A DNA stretch of 59,849 bases, taken from contig NZ_PKLZ01000017.1 in assembly GCF_002868715.1 (NCBI RefSeq), positions 1 through 59,849 on the forward strand, in the 5' to 3' direction. The DNA comes from Kineobactrum sediminis (lineage in GTDB: Bacteria; Pseudomonadota; Gammaproteobacteria; Pseudomonadales; Halieaceae). The notes under the pieces were generated by a model, which was not told the DNA's origin, ran no database searches, and saw only the letters and a list, made by a program, of their open reading frames with translations. The position numbers and the translations under genes were made by a program. Positions within the stretch are counted from its first letter, which is position 1. Every line of letters begins with the position of its first letter. Positions 17,524-26,542 of this stretch are shown here, one piece after another.

Positions 17524-18561
17524 TTGCAACCCCGCCAGCCATCCCCGCAACTTCTGCCCTGGGCTCTTGCCGCCCTGGGGCTGTCGGCCACAACAAACGC
17601 GACCCTGGTGCCGGTAGCGGGAGATGCCAGTAACCGCCGTTATTTTCGCCTGCAGGGTCCCGCATCTGTGGTAATTGTAGTTGAGGCGCCACCGACTACG
17701 GAAAAAAATCACGAATTCCTGAAGGTGAGGGAGTTGTTGGCCGGTGCCAGGGTGCGGGTTCCAGCATTGCTGGCGGCAGACCTCGACCGGGGTTATATGC
17801 TCCTGGAAGATCTGGGAGACTCGCTGCTGCTGCCTTTACTGACGCCGGCATTGGCAGATGATTACTATGGACAAGCCCTGGCTGTGCTGCGTCAATTGGC
17901 ACTGGTTGATATCACCCATACGAACCTGCCGGTCTATGACAATGCTCTCCTGGCGGAAGAGTTCAGCCGTTTCCCGGAGTGGTTTCTGGAGCGCCTGCTG
18001 GGGCTTGTAATCAGTAACGAAGAACGCAAGCTGCTGGATGAAGTGGCCGGCCTGTTGATTGGCAGTGCGCTGGCGCAGCCACAGGTACTGGTGCACCGGG
18101 ATTTCCATAGTCGCAATCTGATGTGCGTTGATGAGCAGACGCTGGCGGTTATCGACTTTCAGGACGCCGTGCTTGGTCCCGTGACCTACGATGCCGTATC
18201 ACTGTTACGTGACTGTTATATTGGCTGGCCCCGCGCGCGCGTTGAAGCGTGGGCGCTGGCCCACCGGGACGCACTGCAGGTGAGCGGTGTGATACCTGCG
18301 GTAGATGATGTTACCTTCCTGTGCTGGTTTGACCTGATGGGGCTGCAACGGCACCTGAAGGTACTGGGCACCTTTGCCCGTCTGTACCTGCGTGATGGCA
18401 AGGCCGGCTATCTCGCGGACCTCCCCCTGACAATAAGCCATATCACTGGGGTGTTGGAGGCTCGTGCGCAGGATGGCGTGGCGCTGGACGGGTTTCGTCG
18501 CTGGTTCGACCGGCGCGTGCTGCCTGTTGTGGCACAACAGGCCTGGAGTAAAGCGCCATGA
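17524..18561 (+). CDS. amgK: N-acetylmuramate/N-acetylglucosamine anomeric kinase AmgK
   Basis: AmgK phosphorylates MurNAc at C1, feeding peptidoglycan recycling to UDP-MurNAc without passing through GlcNAc-6-P. It is an aminoglycoside-phosphotransferase-fold protein with VAGDASNRRYFRL at the N-lobe, LLEDLGDSLLL at the hinge, the catalytic HRDFHSRNLM and the metal-binding VIDFQDAVLGP. From the TTG start it is 345 residues. It overlaps murU (ATGA) and is divergent from lptD, the arrangement described in Pseudomonas. In Pseudomonas this route confers intrinsic fosfomycin tolerance. Confidence 0.93.
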   Translation: MQPRQPSPQLLPWALAALGLSATTNATLVPVAGDASNRRYFRLQGPASVVIVVEAPPTTEKNHEFLKVRELLAGARVRVPALLAADLDRGYMLLEDLGDSLLLPLLTPALADDYYGQALAVLRQLALVDITHTNLPVYDNALLAEEFSRFPEWFLERLLGLVISNEERKLLDEVAGLLIGSALAQPQVLVHRDFHSRNLMCVDEQTLAVIDFQDAVLGPVTYDAVSLLRDCYIGWPRARVEAWALAHRDALQVSGVIPAVDDVTFLCWFDLMGLQRHLKVLGTFARLYLRDGKAGYLADLPLTISHITGVLEARAQDGVALDGFRRWFDRRVLPVVAQQAWSKAP

Positions 18562-19274
18562 AGGTGATGATTCTTGCAGCAGGCCGCGGTGAACGAATGC
18601 AGCCGCTCACCGGGCATACCCCGAAACCGCTGCTCCAGGCTGGCGGGCGCCCCCTGATTGAATACCACATTCTCGCGTTGGCGGCCCTTGGCCTGCGAGA
18701 CCTGGTGGTGAATGTGTCCCATCTTGCCGAGCAGCTGATGACATGGTGCGGCGATGGCAGTCGGTGGGGAGTCCGGATCAGCTATTCGCACGAGCCGGAG
18801 CCACTGGAAACCGCCGGTGGTATCCAGCGTGCACTGCCCTTGCTGGGTAATTCACCTTTTCTGGTGATCAATGGCGATATCTGGCTGGATTACGCCTCGT
18901 CGGTGCATCCGCTGGCGGGGCTGATGTCACAGCGCCTGTTGACAGCGGGCAGGGCGCATCTGTTGCTGGTAGATAACCCGCCGCAGCACGCCCTGGGGGA
19001 TTTTTGCCTGACTGGCGGGGGCGCAGTTGCGGCGCGCTCGGTCGAGGCTCACGGTCTTACCTATGCCGGCGCGGGGGTTTACACGCCGCAGTTCTTCGCC
19101 ACTATGGCGCCCGGTAAGCTGCCCCTGCGGCCCCTGCTGGATGCCGCCATCGTCGAGGGGCGGCTCAGCGGTGAATATTTCAATGGCAATTGGATGGATA
19201 TAGGCACCCCCGAGCGTCTGCGCGAGCTCGATGCCCGCCTGCGCGCCACTTCCGCGGCAAAGGACACTATCTGA
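18558..19274 (+). CDS. murU: N-acetylmuramate alpha-1-phosphate uridylyltransferase MurU
   Basis: MurU converts MurNAc-1-P and UTP to UDP-MurNAc, the step after AmgK. It is a 238-residue nucleotidyltransferase with the sugar-nucleotide signature MILAAGRGERMQPLT followed by PKPLL, then ETAGGIQRALPLL, the metal-binding VINGDIW, and a late NGNWMDIGTPERL. Its ATG overlaps the amgK stop by four bases. In Pseudomonas the next gene is often djlA; here it is rpe, preceded by its own candidate promoter. Confidence 0.93.
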   Translation: MKVMILAAGRGERMQPLTGHTPKPLLQAGGRPLIEYHILALAALGLRDLVVNVSHLAEQLMTWCGDGSRWGVRISYSHEPEPLETAGGIQRALPLLGNSPFLVINGDIWLDYASSVHPLAGLMSQRLLTAGRAHLLLVDNPPQHALGDFCLTGGGAVAARSVEAHGLTYAGAGVYTPQFFATMAPGKLPLRPLLDAAIVEGRLSGEYFNGNWMDIGTPERLRELDARLRATSAAKDTI

Positions 19275-19282
19275 CTGGAAGC

Positions 19283-19311
19283 GTGAACCGTGGGCAGTTA
19301 ACCGCTAGAAT
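19283..19311 (+). promoter_or_regulatory. Candidate promoter of rpe-trpE
   Basis: TAGAAT (19306-19311) is 17 bases from GTGAAC (19283-19288, three of six matches to the -35 consensus). It lies in the 70-bp gap after murU, about 35 bases before the rpe ATG. Confidence 0.4.
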
Positions 19312-19344
19312 GAACGCATACTCTATCAGCGGAGCGACTTCCTC

Positions 19345-20025
19345 ATGCGTGACTACCTCATTGCACCCTCTATTCTTTCCGCCGACTTCGCGCGCCTCGG
19401 CGAGGAAGTGGATGCCGTACTGGCGGCCGGCGCAGACATCGTGCACTTCGATGTCATGGACAATCATTATGTGCCCAACCTCACAATGGGTCCGATGATC
19501 TGCAAGGCCCTGCGCAAATATGGGGTCACGGCGCCGATTGATGTTCACCTGATGATAACCCCGGTAGACCGGATGATCGGGGATTTTGCCGAAGCCGGCG
19601 CCAGCTATATTACCTTTCACCCGGACGCCTCTACCCACGTCGACCGCTCCCTGCAGATGATTCGCGACGCCGGCTGCAAGAGTGGCCTGGTGTTCAATCC
19701 GCACACGGGACTTGAGGCCCTGAGATATGTGCTTGATAAAGTTGACATGATATTGCTTATGTCGGTGAACCCGGGCTTTGGTGGCCAGTCCTTTATTCCC
19801 GCCACGCTCGACAAGGTGCGCGAGGCCCGTGCCCTCATTGATGACTCGGGCTACGATATCCGCCTGGAAGTTGACGGTGGCGTCGGCACCGATAATATTG
19901 CGGAAATCGCCGCCGCAGGGGCTGATACCTTTGTCGCCGGGTCAGCGATTTTCAATGCTCCGGATTATGGTGAGGTTATCAGCGCCATGCGCGACGCGAT
20001 TTCGGGAGTAAATGCGAACTCATGA
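19345..20025 (+). CDS. rpe: Ribulose-phosphate 3-epimerase
   Basis: Rpe interconverts ribulose-5-phosphate and xylulose-5-phosphate in the pentose phosphate pathway. The TIM-barrel motifs are [35 protein letters not shown], the loop [13 protein letters not shown], and the phosphate-binding DGGVGTDNI with FVAGSAIF. All the catalytic His/Asp metal ligands sit in these segments. Length 226 equals that of E. coli (225). Its stop overlaps the trpE ATG as ATGA. The gph gene that normally separates rpe from trpE is missing. Confidence 0.98.
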   Translation: MRDYLIAPSILSADFARLGEEVDAVLAAGADIVHFDVMDNHYVPNLTMGPMICKALRKYGVTAPIDVHLMITPVDRMIGDFAEAGASYITFHPDASTHVDRSLQMIRDAGCKSGLVFNPHTGLEALRYVLDKVDMILLMSVNPGFGGQSFIPATLDKVREARALIDDSGYDIRLEVDGGVGTDNIAEIAAAGADTFVAGSAIFNAPDYGEVISAMRDAISGVNANS

Positions 20026-21512
20026 CCCCGCACGATTTTGCGAACCTGGCAGCACAGGGCTATAACCGTATTCCGATCAGTGCCGAGGTGCTGGCCGACC
20101 TGGAAACCCCGGTCAGCACCTACCGCAAGCTCGCGGAAGGCCCATACTCCTATTTTTTCGAATCGGTTCAGGGCGGTGAAAAGTGGGGCCGTTACTCCAT
20201 CATCGGCCTGCCCTGCCGCACCCTGCTGAAGGTGTTCGGCTATCGCGTTGAAATCTGGGAGGATGGTGTCCTGCTGGAAACCGAGACGGTGGCTGACCCA
20301 CTGGCTTTCGTGGAATCCTTCCAGCAACGTTACCAGACTGCCCCCGTACCGGGCCTGCCTGTATTTCATGGTGGCCTGGTCGGCTATTTCGGCTACGACA
20401 CCGTGCGCTATGTCGAGCCACGCCTGCGTGACAGCATGCCACCGGATGAACTGGGTACGCCGGACATCCTGTTAATGCTGTCAGAGGAAGTACTGGTTTT
20501 TGATAACCTGTCGGGCACCATTCGCCTGGTAGTGAATATTGACCCGGCCGCAGATGATGCCCTGGCGCGGGCGCAGCAGCGCCTGCAATCCCTGATGCAG
20601 AGCCTGCCCGAACCGATGCCGCCACTGCCTGATGTGGTGCTGCGGGCGGCCGACAGCGCCGTGCTCGAGGACTCGGCTCGCTCTCACTTCACCCAGCCCG
20701 ACTATGAACAGGCGGTAAACCGGGTGAAGGAGTATGTGCTGGCGGGAGACGTGATGCAGGTAGTGCCCTCCCAGCGGATGGAGGTTCCCTTTACGGCGCC
20801 GCCCCTGAACCTTTACCGCGCCTTGCGTAACCTGAATCCATCACCCTACATGTTTTACCTGGATCTCGGTGATTTTCACATTGTCGGTTCTTCGCCGGAG
20901 ATTCTGGCCCGCCTGCAGGCGGGTGAGGTCACGGTTCGACCCATCGCCGGAACGCGCCGCCGCGGCCACACGCCGGAGGAGGACGAGGCGATGGAGGCCG
21001 ACTTGCTGGCGGACCCCAAGGAACTTGCCGAGCACCTGATGCTGATTGACCTGGGGCGGAATGACGTGGGGCGTATCGCGACAATCGGCAGCGTCAACCT
21101 GACGGACAAAATGGTCGTGGAGCGCTACTCCCACGTGATGCATATTGTCTCCAATGTCACCGGCCAGCTGTTGCCGAACAAGAGCGCCATTGATGTGCTG
21201 CGGGCTACACTGCCGGCGGGTACTGTGAGTGGGGCGCCCAAGATTCGTGCCATGGAAATCATCGACGAGCTGGAGCCCGTCAAACGCGGTGTCTATGGTG
21301 GTGCCGTGGGCTACCTCTCCTGGGGGGGTGACATGGATACCGCGATAGCGATTCGCACCGCGGTAATCAAGAACGGCACACTCTATACCCAGGCGGGCGG
21401 TGGCGTGGTGGCCGATTCAGTGCCCCGGCTCGAATGGAAGGAAACCCACAACAAGGCGCGTGCCCTGTTTCGCGCTGCCTCCATGGTGCTGGCAGGGCTC
21501 AAAGAGTCCTGA
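20022..21512 (+). CDS. trpE: Anthranilate synthase component I TrpE
   Basis: TrpE makes anthranilate from chorismate, using ammonia delivered by TrpG. The N-terminal regulatory region contains [18 protein letters not shown], the tryptophan-binding area. The chorismate-binding domain follows with [67 protein letters not shown] and [10 protein letters not shown]. Length 496 is typical of the Pseudomonas type. Its amidotransferase partner trpG is 3.4 kb downstream rather than adjacent. A hairpin with a T-run overlaps the stop codon. I saw no leader peptide or attenuator upstream. Confidence 0.98.
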   Translation: MTPHDFANLAAQGYNRIPISAEVLADLETPVSTYRKLAEGPYSYFFESVQGGEKWGRYSIIGLPCRTLLKVFGYRVEIWEDGVLLETETVADPLAFVESFQQRYQTAPVPGLPVFHGGLVGYFGYDTVRYVEPRLRDSMPPDELGTPDILLMLSEEVLVFDNLSGTIRLVVNIDPAADDALARAQQRLQSLMQSLPEPMPPLPDVVLRAADSAVLEDSARSHFTQPDYEQAVNRVKEYVLAGDVMQVVPSQRMEVPFTAPPLNLYRALRNLNPSPYMFYLDLGDFHIVGSSPEILARLQAGEVTVRPIAGTRRRGHTPEEDEAMEADLLADPKELAEHLMLIDLGRNDVGRIATIGSVNLTDKMVVERYSHVMHIVSNVTGQLLPNKSAIDVLRATLPAGTVSGAPKIRAMEIIDELEPVKRGVYGGAVGYLSWGGDMDTAIAIRTAVIKNGTLYTQAGGGVVADSVPRLEWKETHNKARALFRAASMVLAGLKES

Positions 21513-21521
21513 GGCTCTTTT
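21501..21521 (+). terminator. Intrinsic terminator overlapping the trpE stop
   Basis: AAAGAGTCC - TGA - GGCTCTTTT forms an eight-pair stem with one bulged T. The trpE TGA sits in the loop, and the right arm ends in a short T tract. It would close the rpe-trpE transcript before the opposing hydrolase gene. Confidence 0.5.
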
Positions 21522-21562
21522 CGTAACCAGCCACGTTCCGGCAATCGCAATACACCAGTGAC

Positions 21563-22222
21563 TCATTGCAGATACTGGTTAAACCAGTCCGCTGCCAGTT
21601 GCTCGACCTGCTCCAGGGTGCCCGGTTCCTCGAACAGGTGGGTGGCACCTTTGACGATGCCAATGCGATGGTAACAAGTGAGCCTCTCAGCGGCCTCGCG
21701 GTTCATCTCGATCACCTGGGTGTCCCTGCCGCCGACGATCAGCAGCGTGGGAGCTTTTACCTTCCCCAGGCTGTCACCGGCCAGATCCGGGCGCCCGCCC
21801 CGGGACACTACCGCAGCGACGCGCTCGGGATTAGCCGCGGCCGCGATCAACGCCGCTGCGGCCCCGGTACTGGATCCAAACAGGCCCACGCTGAGCTGCC
21901 GGGTATCCTCGCGTTCTTCCAGCCATTGCACGGCCCCACCCAGGCGGCGGCTGAGCAGGGGAATATCGAAGCGTAGCTCCCGGGTCTGCTGGTCAACCTG
22001 GTGTTCGTCAGCGGTGAGCAGGTCGAATAGCAGTGTGCCCAGGCCTGACTCGTTGAGATATTCTGCTACCGCCCGGTTGCGGGAACTGAAGCGACTGCTG
22101 CCGCTGCCATGGGCAAATACCACAATGCCGGTGGCCTCCGCGGGAAGGGCCAGAAATCCCTCCAGTGTCGCGTCGGGAAGCGTCAGCGTTACTTCAGTCG
22201 TACTGGTCTCTGCAGATGCCAT
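21563..22222 (-). CDS. Alpha/beta hydrolase (dienelactone-hydrolase-like)
   Basis: A 219-residue cytoplasmic alpha/beta hydrolase. The nucleophile elbow is GSSTG (Ser118), the acid is Asp167 in LIVGGRDTQV, and the base is His195 in KGATHLFEEPG. VVFAHGSGSS supplies the oxyanion loop. This pattern matches the small dienelactone-hydrolase or phosphoribosyltransferase-associated hydrolases, whose substrates are mostly unknown. The start at 22222 follows a good GGAGAG ribosome-binding site; an upstream in-frame start at 22303 would add an unconvincing 27 residues. It is convergent with trpE and sits in the trpE-trpG accessory pocket. Confidence 0.82.
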   Translation of the reverse strand: MASAETSTTEVTLTLPDATLEGFLALPAEATGIVVFAHGSGSSRFSSRNRAVAEYLNESGLGTLLFDLLTADEHQVDQQTRELRFDIPLLSRRLGGAVQWLEEREDTRQLSVGLFGSSTGAAAALIAAAANPERVAAVVSRGGRPDLAGDSLGKVKAPTLLIVGGRDTQVIEMNREAAERLTCYHRIGIVKGATHLFEEPGTLEQVEQLAADWFNQYLQ

Positions 22223-22232
22223 AAAAGTCTCT

Positions 22233-22261
22233 CCGGGCATTTCATGCCGGTTTGAGTTTTT
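22233..22261 (+). terminator. Hairpin with T-tract in the hydrolase 5' leader region
   Basis: CCGGGCAT - TTC - ATGCCGG pairs over seven base pairs with one bulge and is followed by TTTGAGTTTTT on the plus strand, like a terminator for plus-strand readthrough. On the minus strand the same hairpin abuts the GGAGAG ribosome-binding site of the hydrolase and could mask it. The rest of the 22223-22513 gap holds the GGAGG ribosome-binding site of the rhomboid gene (22505-22509) and short GC palindromes only. Confidence 0.4.
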
Positions 22262-22513
22262 CGCACCTTCCTGTCGGCGGTCTCCCCTGTATTGATCCAC
22301 CATCAGTTGAATAGGTGATGGCTCTTGAAGCAGGTGTTAAAGACAGGGCAGGGTGCAACCTAATCTGCAGTTTAGACAAAGAGCGGGAGATTGCGACTGC
22401 CGGCAAAGGCAGTTCGCCGGCCGGTTAATTTGTCTATGCTGTAATGATGTGGGCATGCGGTCGCCGCCGGGCCTGACAGGCCTGTCATTGCAGTAAAAAC
22501 AGAGGGAGGTTTT

Positions 22514-23179
22514 ATGCAACAGGAAAACGCCGAAGAAGCACTCGAAAGGGGGTCGGCCCCGGTGATCAATTCACTGTTGGTTCTCAACGGGCTTGCGTTT
22601 CTCTTCATGCTGGCGGCTCCCCAGCCGGTCCTGCAGCATTTCGCGCTATGGCCGATGGTGCAGGATTTCGCCGGTCAACTGCCCCAGGGATTTCCCGCGG
22701 GCGAGTTCCGTCCGTGGCAGCTGGTGACGTATGCATTCTTGCACGGCGGCCTGTTCCACCTGTTTGTAAACATGTTTGTGTTATGGATGTTCGGCGGCGC
22801 GATCGAGCGTACCTGGGGCTCTTCGCGGTTTATTGCATTTTACCTGTTTTGCGTGATCGGGGCCGGGGTGGTCCAGGTATTATTGTCATCCAGTGGATTT
22901 GAGGATCCCAGGCCGTCGTTGGGTGCGTCCGGTGGCGTCTTCGCGATCCTGTTGGCGTTTGGGATGAAATTCCCCAACCAGATTGTCGTGTTGCTATTCC
23001 CCCCGATCCCGATGAAGGCAAAGTATTTCGTGATCTTTTTGGGTATTCTGGAGCTGCTGGCCGGTGTGTTTGGTACCCAGGCAGGCGTTGCCAACTTTGC
23101 CCATCTTGCCGGCATTGTTTTCGGGCTGTTATTTATCCTGTTATTTGACCGCGGGGAGAGACCGCGGGCCGGGCCCTAG
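22514..23179 (+). CDS. Rhomboid-family intramembrane serine protease
   Basis: A 221-residue six-helix membrane protein. The catalytic dyad is Ser139 in GASGG (GxSG type) and His197 in NFAHLAG. The conserved oxyanion/loop region HGGLFHLFVNM supplies His77, His82 and Asn86, and the WxR-type L1 loop region ends in ERTWGSSRF. Such proteases cleave transmembrane segments, but the client here is unknown. It has a strong GGAGG ribosome-binding site and no obvious operon partner. It sits between the hydrolase and DUF3096 genes in the trpE-trpG pocket. Confidence 0.92.
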   Translation: MQQENAEEALERGSAPVINSLLVLNGLAFLFMLAAPQPVLQHFALWPMVQDFAGQLPQGFPAGEFRPWQLVTYAFLHGGLFHLFVNMFVLWMFGGAIERTWGSSRFIAFYLFCVIGAGVVQVLLSSSGFEDPRPSLGASGGVFAILLAFGMKFPNQIVVLLFPPIPMKAKYFVIFLGILELLAGVFGTQAGVANFAHLAGIVFGLLFILLFDRGERPRAGP

Positions 23180-23252
23180 CAGCCCGGGCGCTTACCATTC
23201 AAGGGAGCCAGTGCCACGGTTGTCGCGCCGGCACTCGGTTGGCTCGGCGGGC

Positions 23253-23405
23253 TCAGAAGCCGAGGTTGTTCGCGCCAAACAGTCCGATCAAGCCAAAAAC
23301 GATCAGGTAGCCGGCCACAATATAGTTAAGCAGTTTGGGTGCCACCAGAATCAAAACGCCGGCAATAAGGGCTATTAGTGGTGCAAGGCTGAGGGTAATG
23401 TCCAT
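23253..23405 (-). CDS. DUF3096 small membrane protein
   Basis: A 50-residue protein made almost entirely of two hydrophobic helices, LAPLIALIAGVLILVAP and LNYIVAGYLIVFGLIGLFG, joined by KLLN. This matches the DUF3096 family of tiny inner-membrane proteins of unknown role. I start at ATG 23405, which has an AGGAA ribosome-binding site. The longer reading from 23534 adds a low-complexity, unconserved extension. A TATAAT hexamer at 23520-23525 on the minus strand may be its -10 box. The 229-bp stretch 23406-23634 shows nothing else. Confidence 0.75.
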   Translation of the reverse strand: MDITLSLAPLIALIAGVLILVAPKLLNYIVAGYLIVFGLIGLFGANNLGF

Positions 23406-23634
23406 ATTAATTCCTGGTTGTTGTTCCTGAATCATAGGGGGCGCCGGCAGTCGGCACAAGCTGGATGGTCGGCTTGGTCTGCAAGTGGTTATGCTTCCAC
23501 GCCCTTGTGGTTTCCCGACATTATAGTATGTCATTCCCTAAAGCCATCCCTGCCTGACAATAGATTGAGTGGATGGGGTAGAAAGGGGATGGCCCCCATG
23601 GCTTGCGGGTTATCCGCCCGGGATGCAGGGACTG

Positions 23635-24654
23635 TCAGCTGTCGAGATTTTTAAGCCGATGCTTCCAGCGCAGCTTGGCATGCCTGCGCATGCTTGGAAT
23701 GTCATCGGTTTCATCCATGATGGCTTTACCAATAATCGTTTCAATAACATCTTCCATGGTAACTACGCCCTGCCAGGTTCCGTATTCGTCATAGACGAGA
23801 AACATGTGTTGTCTCTCTTTCATCAGCTGGCTCATCACAGCTTCCACATTGATCTTGTCCGGGACGACGGTGACAGGTTTCATTATGGAAGATACGGGTT
23901 GATCCGGGTCTGCATTGATCAGGTCGTAGCGAAAAAGAATGCCGAGCGGTGCCTCGCTGGAGTCGATCACGGGATAGCGCGAAAACTGGCTTTTATTAAC
24001 TTGCTCGGTAAACTCGGAAATCGTGGTTTCCGGGTGGACAAATCCACAGACAATCCTGGGCGTCATGATGTCGCGAACGGGAATCTCGTGAAGGTCCAGA
24101 ATGTTCGCAATGACCCGCTGTTCATCTTCATCGAGGCTGTCGATTTCACGACCGAGAATTGAGAGTGCCTTTATTTCCTGCCTGATATCATGTGCCGGCG
24201 GTTGTCCGCCAAAAAGCTTCATGATCTGGTCGGACATCCATATGAACGGTTTCAATACTATGATCATTGTCCCAAGGCATGCGGGCAGGATTGGCGCCAG
24301 GCCATGCCAGTACCTTGCGCCGATTGTCTTGGGTATGATTTCCGAGAAAACCAATATCAGGATCGTCATAATCGCAGAAGTAATTCCCAGGTAACCGTCG
24401 CCGAAGACGAGGGTTACCTGCGCCCCGACACCGGTTGCGCCCACAGTATGAGCTACCGTGTTGAGGGTGAGGATTGCAGCCAGTGGTTGGTCAATCTTGT
24501 TTTTCAGGGCCGCGAGCCGATCATGCAGCTTGAGGTTGGATAGCTTCAGCTGCGCAATATAACTCGGGGTTAATGACAGCAGCGCGGCCTCCAGGATAGA
24601 GCAAACGAAAGATACGGCAATAGCGAGTACCGCGAAAAAGATCAGTAAAGTCAT
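23635..24654 (-). CDS. CNNM-domain / CBS-pair membrane protein (hemolysin C-like)
   Basis: The N-terminal half is a CNNM (DUF21) transmembrane domain with VCSILEAALLSLTPSYI, the middle LTLNTVAHTVGATGVGAQ and VFSEIIPKTIGARY. A CBS pair follows (about 190-310), with VRDIMTPRIVCGFV, SRYPVIDSSEAPLGILFRYDLI and FLVYDEYGTWQGVVTMEDVIE. Related proteins export Mg2+/Co2+ or influence magnesium homeostasis. At 339 residues it ends shortly after the CBS pair and lacks the C-terminal CorC_HlyC domain of longer relatives. A TATGAT hexamer (24690-24695, minus) is a candidate -10. It is divergent from trpG. Confidence 0.9.
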   Translation of the reverse strand: MTLLIFFAVLAIAVSFVCSILEAALLSLTPSYIAQLKLSNLKLHDRLAALKNKIDQPLAAILTLNTVAHTVGATGVGAQVTLVFGDGYLGITSAIMTILILVFSEIIPKTIGARYWHGLAPILPACLGTMIIVLKPFIWMSDQIMKLFGGQPPAHDIRQEIKALSILGREIDSLDEDEQRVIANILDLHEIPVRDIMTPRIVCGFVHPETTISEFTEQVNKSQFSRYPVIDSSEAPLGILFRYDLINADPDQPVSSIMKPVTVVPDKINVEAVMSQLMKERQHMFLVYDEYGTWQGVVTMEDVIETIIGKAIMDETDDIPSMRRHAKLRWKHRLKNLDS

Positions 24655-24899
24655 TGAGTCGAGATTGCCTGCTCGTCGGGGAGTGCCCTATCATAATGAA
24701 AGCCCGGGTATTCATCCACAGGTTAAACGGATGGCGAGTGTTTGCGCGGGCCGATGCCGGGACTTTCTGCAGAACATGACTTCACCAGGTATGTTAAAGT
24801 ACGGGGTTTTGCGGGCGTCCAGCAGCCCGTCACAGGCTCCCGAAGTTGATAATGGGGATGCGCTGGTTTTTTCAATCCTTTGAAAGAAAAGAGAGTTTT

Positions 24900-25499
24900 G
24901 TGTCCAAAATTCTGATGATCGACAATTACGATTCCTTCACCTACAACATCGTGCAATACCTTGGCGAGTTGGGTGCCGACGTGCAGGTGGTGCGTAATGA
25001 TGAAATCGAGGCCGCTGAGGTAGCCACACTGGCACCCGAGCGCATTGTGATCTCCCCCGGTCCCTGTACGCCGAATGAGGCCGGTATCTCCATGGCGGTG
25101 ATCGCTGACTACGCAGGTAAAGTACCCATTCTCGGTATCTGTCTGGGTCACCAGAGTATCGGCCAGGTGTATGGTGGCACGGTTGTCCGGGCACGCCAGG
25201 TGATGCATGGCAAGACCTCCTTGATTCACCATCGCGGTGAAGGCGTATTTCGCGGGCTCAGCCAACCTTTTGAGGCAACCCGTTATCACAGCCTGGTAGT
25301 TGAGCGGGAAAGCCTGCCTCAGTGCCTGGAAATAACCGCCTGGACTGAAACTGAAAGCGGCGACATGGATGAAATCATGGGGCTGCGTCATCGTGAACTG
25401 ATGGTGGAGGGTGTGCAATTTCATCCGGAATCCATTCTCACCGCCCACGGTCATGATTTGCTGCGCAACTTTCTTGAGCAGCGGGCACGGAGTTTATGA
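24900..25499 (+). CDS. trpG: Anthranilate synthase glutamine amidotransferase component TrpG
   Basis: TrpG releases ammonia from glutamine for TrpE. The class I glutaminase triad is visible as Cys81 in [12 protein letters not shown] and the His/Glu of VQFHPESIL near residue 173. The N-terminal strand is [15 protein letters not shown] start at GTG 24900, preceded by AGAGAG; an ATG at 24846 lies upstream with no family similarity between. The length is then 199 residues. Its stop overlaps trpD (ATGA), so trpGDC is a coupled operon separated from trpE. I did not find a convincing promoter in 24655-24899. Confidence 0.97.
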   Translation: MSKILMIDNYDSFTYNIVQYLGELGADVQVVRNDEIEAAEVATLAPERIVISPGPCTPNEAGISMAVIADYAGKVPILGICLGHQSIGQVYGGTVVRARQVMHGKTSLIHHRGEGVFRGLSQPFEATRYHSLVVERESLPQCLEITAWTETESGDMDEIMGLRHRELMVEGVQFHPESILTAHGHDLLRNFLEQRARSL

Positions 25500-26542
25500 A
25501 AATGCAGGAAGCGCTGGCGCGATTGGTGACACAACAGGACCTGAGCCGGGAAGAAATGATCGGGGTAATGCGCACCGTCATGTCCGGTGGTGCCACCGAT
25601 GCCCAGATTGGAGCCCTGCTGATGGCCCTGCGCGTCAAGGGCGAAACCATAGACGAAATTGCCGGTGCGGCGCAGGTTATGCGCGAGCTCGTGATCCCGG
25701 TACAGGTAACCGGCGATCACCTGGTTGACCTTGTGGGTACCGGCGGTGATGGCGCCAACCTGTTCAATGTGTCGACCGCAGCCACATTCGTAGTGGCGGC
25801 GGCGGGCGCCCGGGTGGCCAAACATGGCAATCGCTCGGTTTCCAGTACCTCGGGTAGCTCGGATGTTCTCGAGGAGCTCGGCGTACCGCTGGACCTGAGC
25901 CCGGAGCAGGTGGCGAGGGTTATTGAAAATGTCGGCATGGGCTTCATGTTTGCGCCGGCACACCACTCTGCGATGCGGCATTCGGTTGGCCCACGGCGTG
26001 AGCTGGGCATGCGCACCCTGTTCAATGTGCTGGGCCCGTTGACTAATCCCGCGGGCGTCAAGCGGCAGGTGATCGGGGTTTTTGATCCGGCATTATGCCG
26101 GCCATTGGCAGAGGTGCTGCAGTTGTTGGGTAGCGAGCATGTATTGGTGGTACACGGCGAGGGCGGTCTTGACGAGATTACCATCAGCGGCAGCACAGCG
26201 GTGGCGGAACTGCATCGGGGCACAATTTCCACCTATACCATCGCCCCGGAAGACTTCGGTCTGGAGCGGCAGAGCCTGGAGGGCCTGGCTGTGACCAGCG
26301 CGGAGGAATCGGCGGGCTTGATCCGCCGGGCCCTCGGCCGCAATGCCGATAGCGTGGCCCGCAAAGCGGCCAACCTTATTGCCCTGAACGCCGGCGCCAC
26401 CATTTATGTGAGTGGCCTGGCGGCTACGATCGCCGACGGCGTGGCGTTGGCGGACGACCTTATCGCCTCCGGCCAGGCTCTGGAAAAGCTGAAAGAATTT
26501 GTTAACTTTACCCAACTGATGCGCACCGGGAGCTACACCTGA
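25496..26542 (+). CDS. trpD: Anthranilate phosphoribosyltransferase TrpD
   Basis: TrpD transfers phosphoribosyl from PRPP to anthranilate. The PRPP-binding glycine loop [15 protein letters not shown] and the KHGNRSVSS segment are intact, followed by [10 protein letters not shown], the anthranilate-side [19 protein letters not shown], and [10 protein letters not shown]. Length 348 is typical for single-domain TrpD, without the TrpG fusion seen in enterics. It overlaps trpG by four bases and trpC by one base. Confidence 0.98.
   Translation: MKMQEALARLVTQQDLSREEMIGVMRTVMSGGATDAQIGALLMALRVKGETIDEIAGAAQVMRELVIPVQVTGDHLVDLVGTGGDGANLFNVSTAATFVVAAAGARVAKHGNRSVSSTSGSSDVLEELGVPLDLSPEQVARVIENVGMGFMFAPAHHSAMRHSVGPRRELGMRTLFNVLGPLTNPAGVKRQVIGVFDPALCRPLAEVLQLLGSEHVLVVHGEGGLDEITISGSTAVAELHRGTISTYTIAPEDFGLERQSLEGLAVTSAEESAGLIRRALGRNADSVARKAANLIALNAGATIYVSGLAATIADGVALADDLIASGQALEKLKEFVNFTQLMRTGSYT

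Noticed and set aside
19275-20021. Trp leader peptide or attenuator before trpE or trpG
   Set aside because: No short frame with consecutive Trp codons and no alternating hairpins were seen. trpE is coupled directly to rpe, and the trpG upstream gap is also plain.
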